This document shows positions 53,239 through 64,000 of a stretch of DNA of 64,000 nucleotides, in pieces (the stretch's first letter is position 1; each line of letters opens with the position of its first letter). The translations under genes were made by a program, and so were the position numbers. The DNA is from Paralichthys olivaceus. Taxonomy: Eukaryota > Chordata > Actinopteri > Pleuronectiformes > Paralichthyidae. Below the pieces are notes generated by a model that saw nothing but the letters and a program-made list of their open reading frames with translations, did no database searches and was not told the DNA's origin. The stretch lies in contig NC_091104.1 in NCBI RefSeq assembly GCF_024713975.1, positions 12,977,580 to 13,041,579 of the forward strand, in the 5' to 3' direction.

Positions 53239-56200
53239 CAGAGTCAAAGAGCAGCGGAGAAAAGAAGGAGAGACAGTTTTGGGTTGTGGGGACCTAAACC
53301 AATCACATTGTGTGTATTAAATCTTACAGGCTATTCACTTGAAATATTTACTGGTCTCTACAGTTAAAAATAGTGCAGTAATTATTAAAGTACTTGGAAA
53401 ATGCTTGAAATTGAGTTGATATTAATTCATAGAGCAATCATTTTATTTTCAGCATCCCAGCAAAACGGTGTTAAAATCGGCAAAAACCCTTTAATAAACC
53501 ACCCCATGATAACCTGCCCAGTAGATGAATAACAATATGATGATATAGAAAAAGGCAGACTGGGAATTTAAAGCACCCACTCTCTTTCAATTTGATCCTT
53601 TATTATATAAAAGTCTGAACAGATTTAATGTGTCATCCATAATAAAAAAGCCTGAGCTATTTATAGAGCTCACTGAGTCATTCATTAGCTCTATAATATG
53701 AAGGCAGACTGAACCACATTAGTGAATAATTGATAAAGAAACAAAGATGTTTTTCTGTAGGCGTCCATCTGTTTTTTAAAACTCATGTATAAGAGAATGG
53801 CTCATAGATTGATTATAATTCAACATCAGGATAATTAAAACCCTCAGGATAATTAAAGCAATACCTTTAAGAGAAGAACCTTACAACTTGATTCAAGACT
53901 CCTTCTCCTTTTGTTAGACCCTTGTTTTTATGTACATTTCCATAAAAGCTGGGGTCCTTGTTGTGCCGCTCATAACACTGAAGTAGATTCCCTCACATAA
54001 AATTCTCAGAGCAAGAGCAGACTGATGCCGAGATATTGATTTTAGGGCCTTAGCTGCAAATTGGATATTAAATAAATGTCCACATGAGTGAATTGGAGGT
54101 TTATTTGCAGCTGACAGAGGGTGAAATATAATTTACAGGGCTGGGTTGAAAAAAATTAATTATTATCTATAAAGAGCTTGAAAGTGAATATTAGAAGTGA
54201 AACGCAGTGTGCAGGATGTATGCAGATGGAATATGCAGAGATTTAAGCTGCTGTCCATGTCAGGCAGATCCTAAATGCAACATATCAATTCGTTTAACTT
54301 CCTGGAATTAAAAAAAGTTGAGAGAGTAAACCCTCTTGATTAACAAACTCTAATCTGTGTTATAAAATCCTTGAATTACACATGACAGGTTTGACCTGAA
54401 AGAGAAATGAAGTTTGTTGGTCAGAGGTTAATGTCAGCCAGCAGAGTGATGCTGCGTCACTACTGCCTGTATAAAACACAGATAGACGTAGTCTTTGCAT
54501 CATCACGACCGTGTGCTTCCACCCATCCTGCATTTATCTGTTTTAGTGTTGCAGTCGATATGCTGACGCTGTCTGGAAATGTCTCACACATCAGTGCACT
54601 GTAAAAAACAAAACAAAACATGCATCATACAATGTCAAACTGCACGAGTGGCAGCGTGGAGAAAATGTCCCTTTAAACAAAAGTCAGGCCAAGAGAAGGT
54701 GAAGGAAAGTGAACATTTGTGTAGATGTGCTGACACCTTCAACTCTGATCTACGACTCAAACTACAGGTAGCTCTTTAAAGCCACATTGAGGTAATGTCT
54801 GGAGGTGATGAACAGGAAGTCATGGTCCCCTGATGATGAATCATACAGACGTCAGGGATCAGACTTTCCAAAGACTTTTCATCTCACCTCCTCGCCTGCA
54901 TGACCTTGAGATTTAAGTGCTTTTGTTTTGCAGAGGAACCAAATTTTGCCGACATCAGGTCAAATTTCGGAGAATCTCAGATCTCACAACTTTGTCTTTT
55001 AGTCTAAGTGACAACTGGTTGAAATTTCAAGAGATTCCCTGCAGGAGGACGTGAGATATCAAGAGGCCAAAAACATATTTTGGGAGGGCAGTGTAACCTT
55101 TGACCACCAAAATCTAATCTTTCAGTGTAAGTATTGGTTGCACCAAATTTCTAGAAATATCCCTGAGATGTTGCGTTCACCAAAAACATGCTTGGTAAGG
55201 TCACTTTAACCTTTGACCACAAAATTTGAAGAAATTCCCGAAGGCGTTCTTGATACGTCAAATTCACAAGAATGGGACGTATTTATGGTTTGGGGGACAA
55301 CCTTTAAACATAATGCCTCATGTCACTGGTTGTCGGTGGCGAGGAGACATAGAATCAGCTATACTCCAGCTTTAAAGCTTCAAATTTTCCAGACTTTATT
55401 TCTTTTGATGTAGGAAAATGTTGAGGAAAAATCAGATGACCGTGGGAAAAACTAATTTAACTCTGCAAATAAATCTAGGAGCGCTGCCCAGGTCAGTGAT
55501 TTAGAGGAGCTTACAATGAGGAGGAGGTGAAGAAGTTGTTGTCACAATGAAGGCGCTTGGCTCAGGAAATCAGGAGGCGTGTGGTTAGATGGGCGGCTTA
55601 GTGGATCACTATATGTCTGTTGGGAGACTGATACTGTGGGGACGGAGACGAGGAAACAGGAAGAAGACTGTGTGGGAAATAAGAGGCACGATGACGGAGG
55701 TATGGAAAATCTGGCAGGAGTTGTGTCCTTTACTGTAGTGTAAATGAAAAATAGGCTTTAAAGGCAGAGCTGCCAAGATAGAGCAAATGCCAGAGAGAGC
55801 AGCACTGTCACACATTCCCCCCCCAGCTGTAATGGCTTTAAGGCCTGGACTCCTCTCTGAGCCTGGAGGAAAAAGCACCCAAACACAAAGAGACGCACAC
55901 ACACACACACACACACACACACTGAAGTAATCACTTCACCATTACCAAAAAAAAGGACGACAATGTCAGCGTCCTGTATCGTCCTCCAGTTTGATCCCTT
56001 ATGAGCTGAGTTGACTTTGAGTCGTCTCATAATCGTCCCGTGTGAGTGAGTCACCTCAATCACGCCCATCAACAGCAGCTTGATAAGAGCTCTTTTGTGC
56101 TTCCTGCTCCTGTGTCGTCCACAGAGACGGACGAGAGCTAGAGTCAGGAGCCGCCTCTCAAATGCGTCGTAGGCTGCATTTGAGAGGCGGCGTCACAGTG

Positions 56201-59200
56201 GTGCAACTAGATTGCGAGAAATGCTTTCTCCCATCCCCAAGAAGCTAAGGCTTCAACGGGTGGTTCCTTCCTGGCCCAACCTGATTCATAGTGACCTGAA
56301 AAGTAGGTGCAGGTTGCACTCTTTGCCCTGCTGCTTCTTCTTCCTCTGTTGTTGTTGTTGTTGTTGTGGTAATCTGTGGATGACCGGTGAGGATTCAGGC
56401 CAGGATCACATTTCTCCCGGTTTCCATTCTGTGTCAGCGCAGCTCAGCCAAGCAACACAGCAGCTTTGAAAGGAAGGACACAGATCCAGTTTTCCAGCCA
56501 TTACTCAGTCTCAGCACCGTGCGGCTCCAAGATTGTGTGACACTAGTTCACGTTACAGCACGTGAACACTGAGCAGAGATTAGATGCTGACTGACTAAAC
56601 TACACATGTGGGGCTTTGTACCTTTGAGGAAACAGTGTCTTGTGTTCAGGATCAGGTGTATGTGTCGGTGTTGTTTTTACCTTTGCTCGCTGACCTTAGT
56701 CGCCCTGATCATCAAACCGAGCATGCTGCATGTTGACTGGAACCTGGACTGAAACGCTGACATCATTCAGAATAACACAATGCACACAAGAGCTATTCAA
56801 ACGTTTTCTATTACATTCATTTCATTTATCAGACCAGTGTTGTTTCTTCTCGCTTCTAGAAAATTTCAACAAAATATAATAACCTTGTACATTTCCAGAG
56901 CAATGACAATGTTCAGGGCCAGAAAGACAATACAAGCAAACCAAAAAGAGTTGGGCTCTCAGAGGGAAAAAACATACAATGGAAATCATGAGTACTGTCA
57001 TGAGAAAGTCTTAACATATTTATCCGATGGCCGAGAACTTCATAAACATGATTTTCTTAACACGTGGAAAAAAGGTAATCATCTCCATCAAACATATCAT
57101 TTTCTAAATGCGGTGGTTGAGGAAGCTTTCAAATATTTCACATTTTGAAAGTACAAATAAATAGACAAAAATTGATTCCAACCAACGAACATTAGCTCCA
57201 CTTTTAGTATTTCAAGTAAAAGTACTTTGCTTGGCATACTTTGTGTAGCATATTCTCTAATGCAGCAGTATAGTACATCATTATTGCTGAGTCACTGTGG
57301 TGGCGACTCTGCTGCTGCTTTGCATCCGTTGAAGGAGGCGGGGTCTTATGATATATTGATGATAAAATGTGGTTAACAATGAGAATGTGCAACGCAACGC
57401 ATTGTAAAAATGCAGTGGAAAGTACAGATATTTGGACATATGCAAAGGAATAAAAATGAAAGATAAATGTACTTAAGTACAGAATGATATATGAAAAATG
57501 TAATTAAATACAGTAAAAATGTGAATATGCATCGTTACATCACAACACTGACTCCACTCTTGTATTTGGGGACGTTCAGAAAGCAACCAGCGGACTGTGT
57601 TTTCTTCTTCTCAAAACAAACCAAACACGCTGACATTATTTGCATTACACCACAATGCACAGAAAACGAAACAATCCTAGATGATACTGATATTTATCCC
57701 TCGCGCCCTCGACGCCCACTGACGTAGATCGATGGTTCCTTTGCATGTCCATGTTTTCACACGCACTCTCAGAGGGTGTGGGGCCAGAGCCGGGCACGTG
57801 ATCATCGATTAATCAATCAGCAGCCGGAGGCACATCGCTGCCAGACTAATAACAACACTGTCCTCTCTTGTTAATGTGGAGGAGCTGTCAAACCATGCAC
57901 CGCTGCTGGCTGTGAGTGGAGCTTTTTTATCAGGCCGTGTACGACACATAATCCTTCACAGATGACTTATCCTGTCAGAAACCTCTCTCTGCTCTCACAT
58001 TTATCGTTTCACAGATTCTCCACTTCAGTAAAAATTCACATTTTAATATTTTAGGCCTTTTACCACAAGATTCCACCGTGTAGTTAAGTTTAGCTCCATG
58101 ACACTGTTCTATTCAGTTGTACAAAATGTAAAAAGTAACATAAACTGCGGACGTAACTACTTACACTATCTAAAAAGTTTCCAACGATGTTTCCAACTCA
58201 GAGAAATCGCCCATTTTATTCAAGGCAACAGGACGTTTTATTTTCGTCTCATTTTAATTGCGTCATATCTGCTTTACCTGTGTTTTTGTTTGTCGTAGGA
58301 AAATAACAGTCGGCTGTTTTCCACTATTTGCATTTATCACTCGTGATTGATTACGATTATTCATTGCCTTTTGCTGCATAAAGTAAAACTCTAATACATT
58401 AATCCCATTCATCCTATGATTCCACGCTCCCTCACGTTGTCATCAAATTAGACTTTTGTTGATTGAGAAACCGCTACTGGCTGAAGTTTCATGTAGGTTT
58501 AATTCAATCTGTAAGACGAGCAGTGAGAGCTGGAGTTTCCCTGTCGTGACATTACATCCCCTCTACTCTTCAGACACACCCACTCAACATTCATGCACAC
58601 CTGCCTATTCATCTCCTGCCCTTTTGTTGTCTTTCTTTCCTCCATCTTCACAAACACGCTCACGGTGACAGACTTCATTAACGTTGCCACGTTAGCTTTG
58701 TTCTCCGCCAACACCTTTGTCTTTACAATCTCACATCTCCGTCCAAAACAAGGCTGACGTTCTCATCTTTTCTTTCTTTATCTACAGTATCTCTCTTTGT
58801 ATCTGCCTCCTCTGTCTTTCTCTGTGGTTATTTATTTGTTACTCATTCATGCACATGCTAAATGCCTGCATCGTCAGTGTTGCGTAACTTTGGTTCAGAT
58901 GAAACCTTGTTCATGCCAGAAACTGGTGCAGATGGTGCTGGCTCCGTTTGGTTAAATGCACATCATGTGTCGCATTTGCTAAAATTTCCCTGTTAAAATG
59001 TTCCACGTGTCATTTCACAGGTTTTTCTTAGTGCATGCTGGGAAAGAATCCAGTGTCAGTGAATAAATGAATGACATGGTGTTCTGAACGTCTATTTCCT
59101 CTGCCTGCTCTTGTGTAATTTGCTGTTCCTTCAGGGAAAGAGTTCAGTTCCTGACATGACAGATTTTAACTTGTTGCCTCTTACTTGTGTGTGTGTGTTT

Positions 59201-62200
59201 GTGTGTGTGTGTTTGTGTGTGTGTTAGGTACCACAGCCAAACATGTGGTGTTCCTGGCAGGAAACACGGCAAAGCACGGCCTGCGTTGCAAAGCCTGCAA
59301 GATGAGTCTCCACCACAAATGTGAAAACGGAGTGGGACAGCAGCGCTGCATGGGCAAACTGGTAAGAGACATCAAGTCATGATATAAACGACACCATCTT
59401 CATTCTGCTGTCTCAGGAGGTAAAAAAACCATTATAGATATCATTATGAACAACCCAAACACACGTCCGAGTCGGCCGTCAGACCGCTTCCCACCAGAAT
59501 GTGCTTATTCAGAAATCACACTCTGCAGTATGTGTGAGTGTTGGTTCATCTGTGACCAGCATCCATCCCCGTCATCTTCCGCATGATCGTTATATCATCA
59601 CTCTGCTGCTCTGTGTTAGATAATATTAATATCGCACCATTTACAAAAATGCTGACCGCCTCATCACCTCGGTTATGTTCTGCTGCACCGCCATCGGCAT
59701 AAGCCAATAAATCAGCTTTATCACATCTATTGAAGATGTTTTATTATGTGTTTGGCCTTTTGGAGTCACATGAATATTCACATTAATCATCCCTTTATAA
59801 AGTGTTAGACGTTATCACCAGCTGAGGTAATTTGCTGGTTTTTGGACGTTTTCAGTATCACAAAGATGACAAAGTTTATTATATTACATTATTGGTGATG
59901 AATATCCTGTATGATTGAGAACCTACTGTCGTTATCAGCCTGTCACTGTTCTCATTTAACTGCAGTTGTTTAGTTCAAGACAGTTTGAGAAAGTTTGAAA
60001 GTTAAGGTCTGACCTTTTCCAAAAACACACTCAAACTTATTTGTAGAAATGAAAAGATCGGATGATTGATCTATTGATTGTTCATGTTTCCTCTTAATAT
60101 CCTTTAGTAACTCTGTGGGCGGGGGGTGGGGTTGCGGTGTTTCTACTGGGGAAGGATCAGTCACACGACGCTAGTGAAACAACGAGCCAGAAAATATTCA
60201 TCTCTGTCGTTATTTACACACCCACACACACACACACACAGTCAGGCCACTTGATGTCTGTTTTTCTACTTTGTCTCTTACTCGTTCAAATCTTTCGCTG
60301 GAATCAGATTAAGAAATGTGGAATAACTGTTGTTGTTGTTTGTCTGCAAGAATAAATGAAACTCATGAAACTATGGAAATAATGTGGAAGGGACATTAAC
60401 AGCAGAGACGATCTCTCTTTTCCTCCACTGTGACGTCTTTTCACAAGATGCCTGAGGGATGAGGCTTGAAGATACGGTCGGCTCTCAGGAGTGGAAAATG
60501 AGGTTGAAAGGTCGAGAATAAAAAAGAACGTTTCCCCATCAGAGCGCGGCTCTAAACTTGTCTTGTTCTAAACTTGGACTTCTGCAGCCATGCTTGTTTC
60601 TGTTGGCTTGAGAACATTGAGGCGAAGAAATCAAGTTACCTCACAGGCTGAATTTTCATTTTTTCCAGTACGTTTCTAAACTTACTGTTGAAGGGATAAT
60701 AACCCTTTAAGACATGTAGCTGGAAAATCAGTGTTATTTAACATTGAGGATTTTGTACTTCAGCTATTTGGTTACACAACATTACTTCACTTTCTAACTT
60801 CACATGGCTGCTCTGCCTCCAAGAGAGAACCTGAAATCATAGAGTCAGGAACCAACAGCTGTAAAATACTGGTGCTTTAGTATTTTACTAATAAAATATT
60901 ACTTACAAAGAACCAACACATGTTTTCCTTTTTGTAGCTCTGTGTTGACACCTGACAAAAAAATGTAAGTGATATTCAGGAATCAGGTCAGGGTTTGTCA
61001 CGTTGGCTGACGACTAGATTTTTTACCCTGTGCGTGTCTGTAATCAGGGAGTTTGGACACAAAAAAGAGAATGACTGTCCGGTTCGGGTCAGACTCGGTT
61101 GGTTTCCCTCAGTCTCAGACGGGTTCGAACATACACAAACAATATCAGGTGACACTTAAAAACTATAACTACCCATATTCACGTCATCTAGATCTCTTCC
61201 TCCGTCCTCCTGTGTTTCCCACTTCTAAAGGTTTTTCAAAAGACTTGTCAGAACGCTGCCATGAGCAGAAGTCTGTCCGTCTCTCACCACAGTGTGTGAT
61301 GTCACTCTGCTTTCAGCCATCAACAGAGACAAGATCACAACATATGCACGTTCAAACCTGTTATTTAGAATCTCTTACTTTCTGTTCTCAGTTAACTAAG
61401 ACATCATGCACTTTTAACTATGATAAATAAAATTCATCAATAAATGAACATCCTCAGCTCCTGTACGTGTGGTTACATCTTGATTCATTTCTCCATACAA
61501 TCTAAACGTGTGGAGCTCAGAGTGTGTGAAGCTTAAAATGCTGCCGTGTTGTTTCAGAGTGTTCGGGGTAAACAGATCTTTTGCCAAACAGGGACCTTAA
61601 CCAGCACAGTGAGGGTCTGTGTCAGTGTCTGTGCAGTTTGTGTGAAACAACAGTGGGCTTTGTAATACAGCTCACCTCTGCTCGTTTGTAACTGAGGAAG
61701 TGAGTCTGTCTGCAACATCTGTGCATGACTAAATAATTTAGGAGGCTTTCACACCCCCACCTTGTGTGGTCCAGACATTCAGGCTTCACAGTTACATTTA
61801 GTTTCACAATTACTTGAGGATTAAAGACACATAAGAAAAGCTTCCATGACTTTTTCACAGATTTCACTGAAAACAGACTCATGTTCATCTGCAGTCACAA
61901 CCTCAGTGTTGTAAAATGTAGTAAACAAAGACCGTGTCGGTGACGGTGAGTGGTTCGTTTTGTTTACAGTCAGATGTTCTCCCAACGTGTTTGCTCTGTG
62001 AAACCTTTTCCTTAATGAGTTTCTCCCCGACAGTCTGACACTTCGGTCGTTAAACATCGGCCTGAAGAGCTCAAGAGTTGCTTATTTTATCCGTCTCATC
62101 ATGACAAGTGTCAAATGAAGAATTCTTCAGGGCTGATTAGCGACTTGAGGTGCATGAAAGGTGAATGCAAAGACAGAAAAAATGGCTGTCCTGTGAGATG

Positions 62201-63606
62201 TAGGTTTCCAGTACCGAGGTACCTACACAGGAATAACAAACACAGAGATGATCAATACAACATTAATGTGTAATTAATCATCACCCATTGTGCTTCAGAT
62301 AACGTAAAGGCTCCTGGAATTGTTGAGAATTTCAATCTTCTTTCTTCGTTCATGACTTGAGACAGATTAAAAACTGATGGAGAATTATTGATGGAGAATT
62401 ATGGATGTGGACGCAGTGTGACAGCCCCCCTCAGCATGTGTGCTCCAGCCTCATTCTGTCTCTTTACTGCTGTGATGCTCAAACTCGTGCTGTTGCTTTT
62501 CATATCCTCAGTTTGTAGTAATCACACATACATTTGTCCACAGTAGAAAAATAGACTTGGATTAGTACATGTTTGGACATTATTTATGTCTCTGTGCTGG
62601 AAACAGAGACATTATATTTTGGGTTGTCTGTCCCATTCTTGTGAACACAATATCTCAAGAACACCAAATTTATTCAGATTTGGTACAAATGTCATCTTGG
62701 ACTCACAGATGAACTAGTAAGAGTTTGGTGATGAAATGTCAAAGGTCAAGGTCACTATGATCTCACAAAACACATGTTCGGCTTTGTGAGCATGATACCT
62801 CCAGAACACCTCAACGGAATCCTTTCAACGATCAGTTGAACTGATTAGAATCTGGGTGGCAGAAGGAAAATACGTTTCAGTGTCTTGTGAATGCAATATC
62901 TCTTTTTTGCCTCATGAGCATGTTAACTCAAGAACACTCTGAGAACATCTTTTCAAATTTGGCAACAACATTCACTGGGTGGTCAAAGGTCGAGGTCCAA
63001 TGACCTCACAAAACATGTTTTTTTGCCTCTTGGCCTCGCAAGCTCAATTTGTATATTGTGAAATATGCCCTGAACTTTCTGTGAAACTTGGCATCCAGCG
63101 TGGTGTCTCTGCAGTGTGGGGTTGTGATCAGAAATGTCTGATTAAACAGAGTAATGTGCAGTATTTCAGAGGCAGTGCTGCGTATCGATTCGGCTCTAAT
63201 GTCTGTCACCTCTTTCCCCCCTCTCTGTCTTTTCCCTCCTCAGCCAAAAGGCTTTCGGCGGTACTACAGCTCCCCATTATTGATCCAGGAGCAGTACGGC
63301 TGTATCAAAGAAGTCATGCCCATCGGTGAGCGGCTCACACCTCCATAATAAGTTCAGTTCTTTCTGATGATGGGATGACGCGTCCCTTTCAGGACCACTT
63401 TTCCTCCTGAGCTATTTTACAAGATGTACCTGCCACATTTTATAGTAAATAACCAACTGTCTTTCACTAAATCTTATGTCTTGTTTTCCTTTTCTAAAGC
63501 CTGTGGGAATAAGGTGGACCCCGTGTACGAGGCCTTGAGGTTCGGAACGTCTCTGGCACAGAAAGCTAAAAGGCCCAGCGGCTCTGAGTCTCCTCACAGA
63601 AACTCG
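46519..63606 (+). CDS. stac: STAC (SH3 and cysteine-rich domain protein), 5' part, 5 exons in window
   Basis: Exons 46519-46635, 50340-50673, 59261-59361, 63244-63325 and 63500-63606 join in phase to give the first 247 residues. The gene runs off the right edge. Start MIPPANMAQDESGDKE resembles human STAC (MIPPS). Exon 2 begins with LQRLKRSLSFKTKSIRSKSA, the conserved basic motif, followed by a Pro-rich linker. The C1 domain uses H129, C142, C145, C160, C163, H168, C171 and C180. After it come PKGFRRYYSSPLLIQEQYGC and CGNKVDPVYEALRFGTSLAQ, then SESPHRNS. These match STAC better than STAC2 or STAC3. STAC proteins bind L-type calcium channels (CaV1), slow their inactivation and, for STAC3, support muscle excitation-contraction coupling (family knowledge). 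The two SH3 domains expected at the C-terminus are not in this window. Exon 3 has a second in-frame acceptor 33 bp upstream (59228). Confidence 0.95.
49038..49061. repeat. (TA)n microsatellite in STAC intron 1
   Basis: About 12 uninterrupted TA units. Confidence 0.9.
49760..50121 (+). mobile_element. TTAA-flanked MITE, copy 3 (STAC intron 1)
   Basis: A 362-bp copy with ends AGGTACAGTGTGTA and TACACACTGGACCT, and TTAA at 49756-49759 and 50122-50125. It is in the same orientation as copy 2. It ends about 220 bp before STAC exon 2. Confidence 0.85.
53193..53237. repeat. (GT)n microsatellite in STAC intron 2
   Basis: About 22 uninterrupted GT units. Frames through it (Cys-Val repeats) are not genes. 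Confidence 0.9.
54900..55345 (+). repeat. Teleost dispersed repeat, fourth copy (STAC intron 2)
   Basis: Tandem units with cctttgaccaccaaaatcta, gagatgttgcgttcaccaaa and attcacaagaatgggacgta, ending in acaacctttaaacataatgc. Same family as the copies at 6480, 11030, 22690 and 62600. Confidence 0.7.
55896..55922. repeat. (CA)n microsatellite in STAC intron 2
   Basis: About 13 CA units. Confidence 0.85.
56150..56191. repeat. Perfect 16-bp inverted repeat (hairpin)
   Basis: GCCGCCTCTCAAATGC (56150-56165) and its exact reverse complement (56176-56191) are separated by 10 bases. It lies deep in STAC intron 2. See findings. Confidence 0.9.
62600..63030 (-). repeat. Teleost dispersed repeat, fifth copy (STAC intron 3)
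   Basis: Reverse-orientation units with cccattcttgtgaacacaat, tttggtacaaatgtcatctt and aaaggtcaaggtcactatga. Ends about 210 bp before STAC exon 4. Confidence 0.7.
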
Positions 63607-64000
63607 GTGAGAAAAGGACAATTTCTTTTTTAACAAAGGTCTAAATCAAATTACATTTTATTTTCAATTCTGCCGTACACTCAGGACATAGACCGGACTG
63701 AGATGCTGCTCTTTCTGATTCTCATTGTAAACACATGAAAAGACATATAGATACTTAACTTACAATCAACACATTCAACATACAAGTAACTCAACATATA
63801 AGTAGACATATTAGTTCTCAACATGTAAGTAACATAACATGTAAGTCACACAAAATATTGAACAAAACTTGTTAGTAACACAATATATAAGTAGACATAA
63901 GTAACACAACATATAATGAGCAATGCAAATTCTTCATGGCTGGTATGCAGACAATGAACAGTAGTAACAAGTAATGTTCATCCTCAAATAGCAGCAAAAT
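63607..64000. other. Start of STAC intron 5 with a degenerate ~20-bp tandem repeat
   Basis: Intron sequence to the window edge. Between about 63770 and 63913 the phrase aacatataagta(gaca) recurs with variations at roughly 20-bp steps. No further STAC exon is visible before position 64000. Confidence 0.55.

Noticed and set aside
56212..57148. Open frames of 85-122 residues in STAC intron 2
   Set aside because: No domain, no splice consistency with neighbours, and codon use like the surrounding intron.

Overview
This window is nuclear DNA from a ray-finned fish, most likely a spiny-rayed (percomorph) teleost. The genes are intron-rich with GT-AG boundaries and vertebrate-specific families. They sit in AT-rich non-coding DNA full of (CA)n runs and dispersed repeats that I recognise from teleost genomes. 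There is no bacterial-style operon, phage or CRISPR content. Exon models were built by hand: I translated around candidate splice sites and required every junction to keep phase.

Layout. (1) 483-1822, plus strand: a complete three-exon ZNF593 gene (129 aa). (2) 3923-9980, plus: a complete 12-exon selenoprotein N gene (557 aa). Its in-frame UGA (8397-8399) lies in an S-C-U-G motif, and a 9-bp stem-loop just downstream matches the selenocysteine redefinition element. (3) 24726-12697, minus: a 15-exon gene (712 aa) of the OXR1/NCOA7 TLDc family. It has an N-terminal part I do not recognise and no LysM domain that I can see. It converges on selenoprotein N, and the two poly(A) signals are under 70 bp apart. 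(4) 28925-31036, plus: a complete MTFR1L gene (313 aa), with a probable non-coding first exon near 27.2-27.3 kb, head-to-head with the TLDc gene. (5) About 33.4-46.1 kb: no gene I can support. (6) 46519 to the right edge, plus: the first five coding exons of STAC, containing its C1 zinc-binding domain. The SH3 part lies beyond the window.

These genes do not form one pathway. ZNF593 acts in ribosome biogenesis, selenoprotein N in ER calcium and redox control, OXR1/NCOA7-type TLDc proteins in oxidative-stress defence and V-ATPase regulation, MTFR1L in mitochondrial dynamics and STAC in voltage-gated calcium-channel regulation. As I recall, SELENON and MTFR1L are also close neighbours in human, with ZNF593 in the same chromosomal band, so part of this order looks ancestral.

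Repeats include three copies of a ~357-bp TTAA-flanked MITE, five stretches of one teleost repeat family, a minus-strand tRNA-type SINE, a 36-bp minisatellite and many microsatellites. I saw no wholly new system. The points most worth a second look are the recoding signal split from its UGA by an intron, the LysM-less TLDc protein, the tandem 3' splice sites in STAC and the abutting convergent 3' ends.
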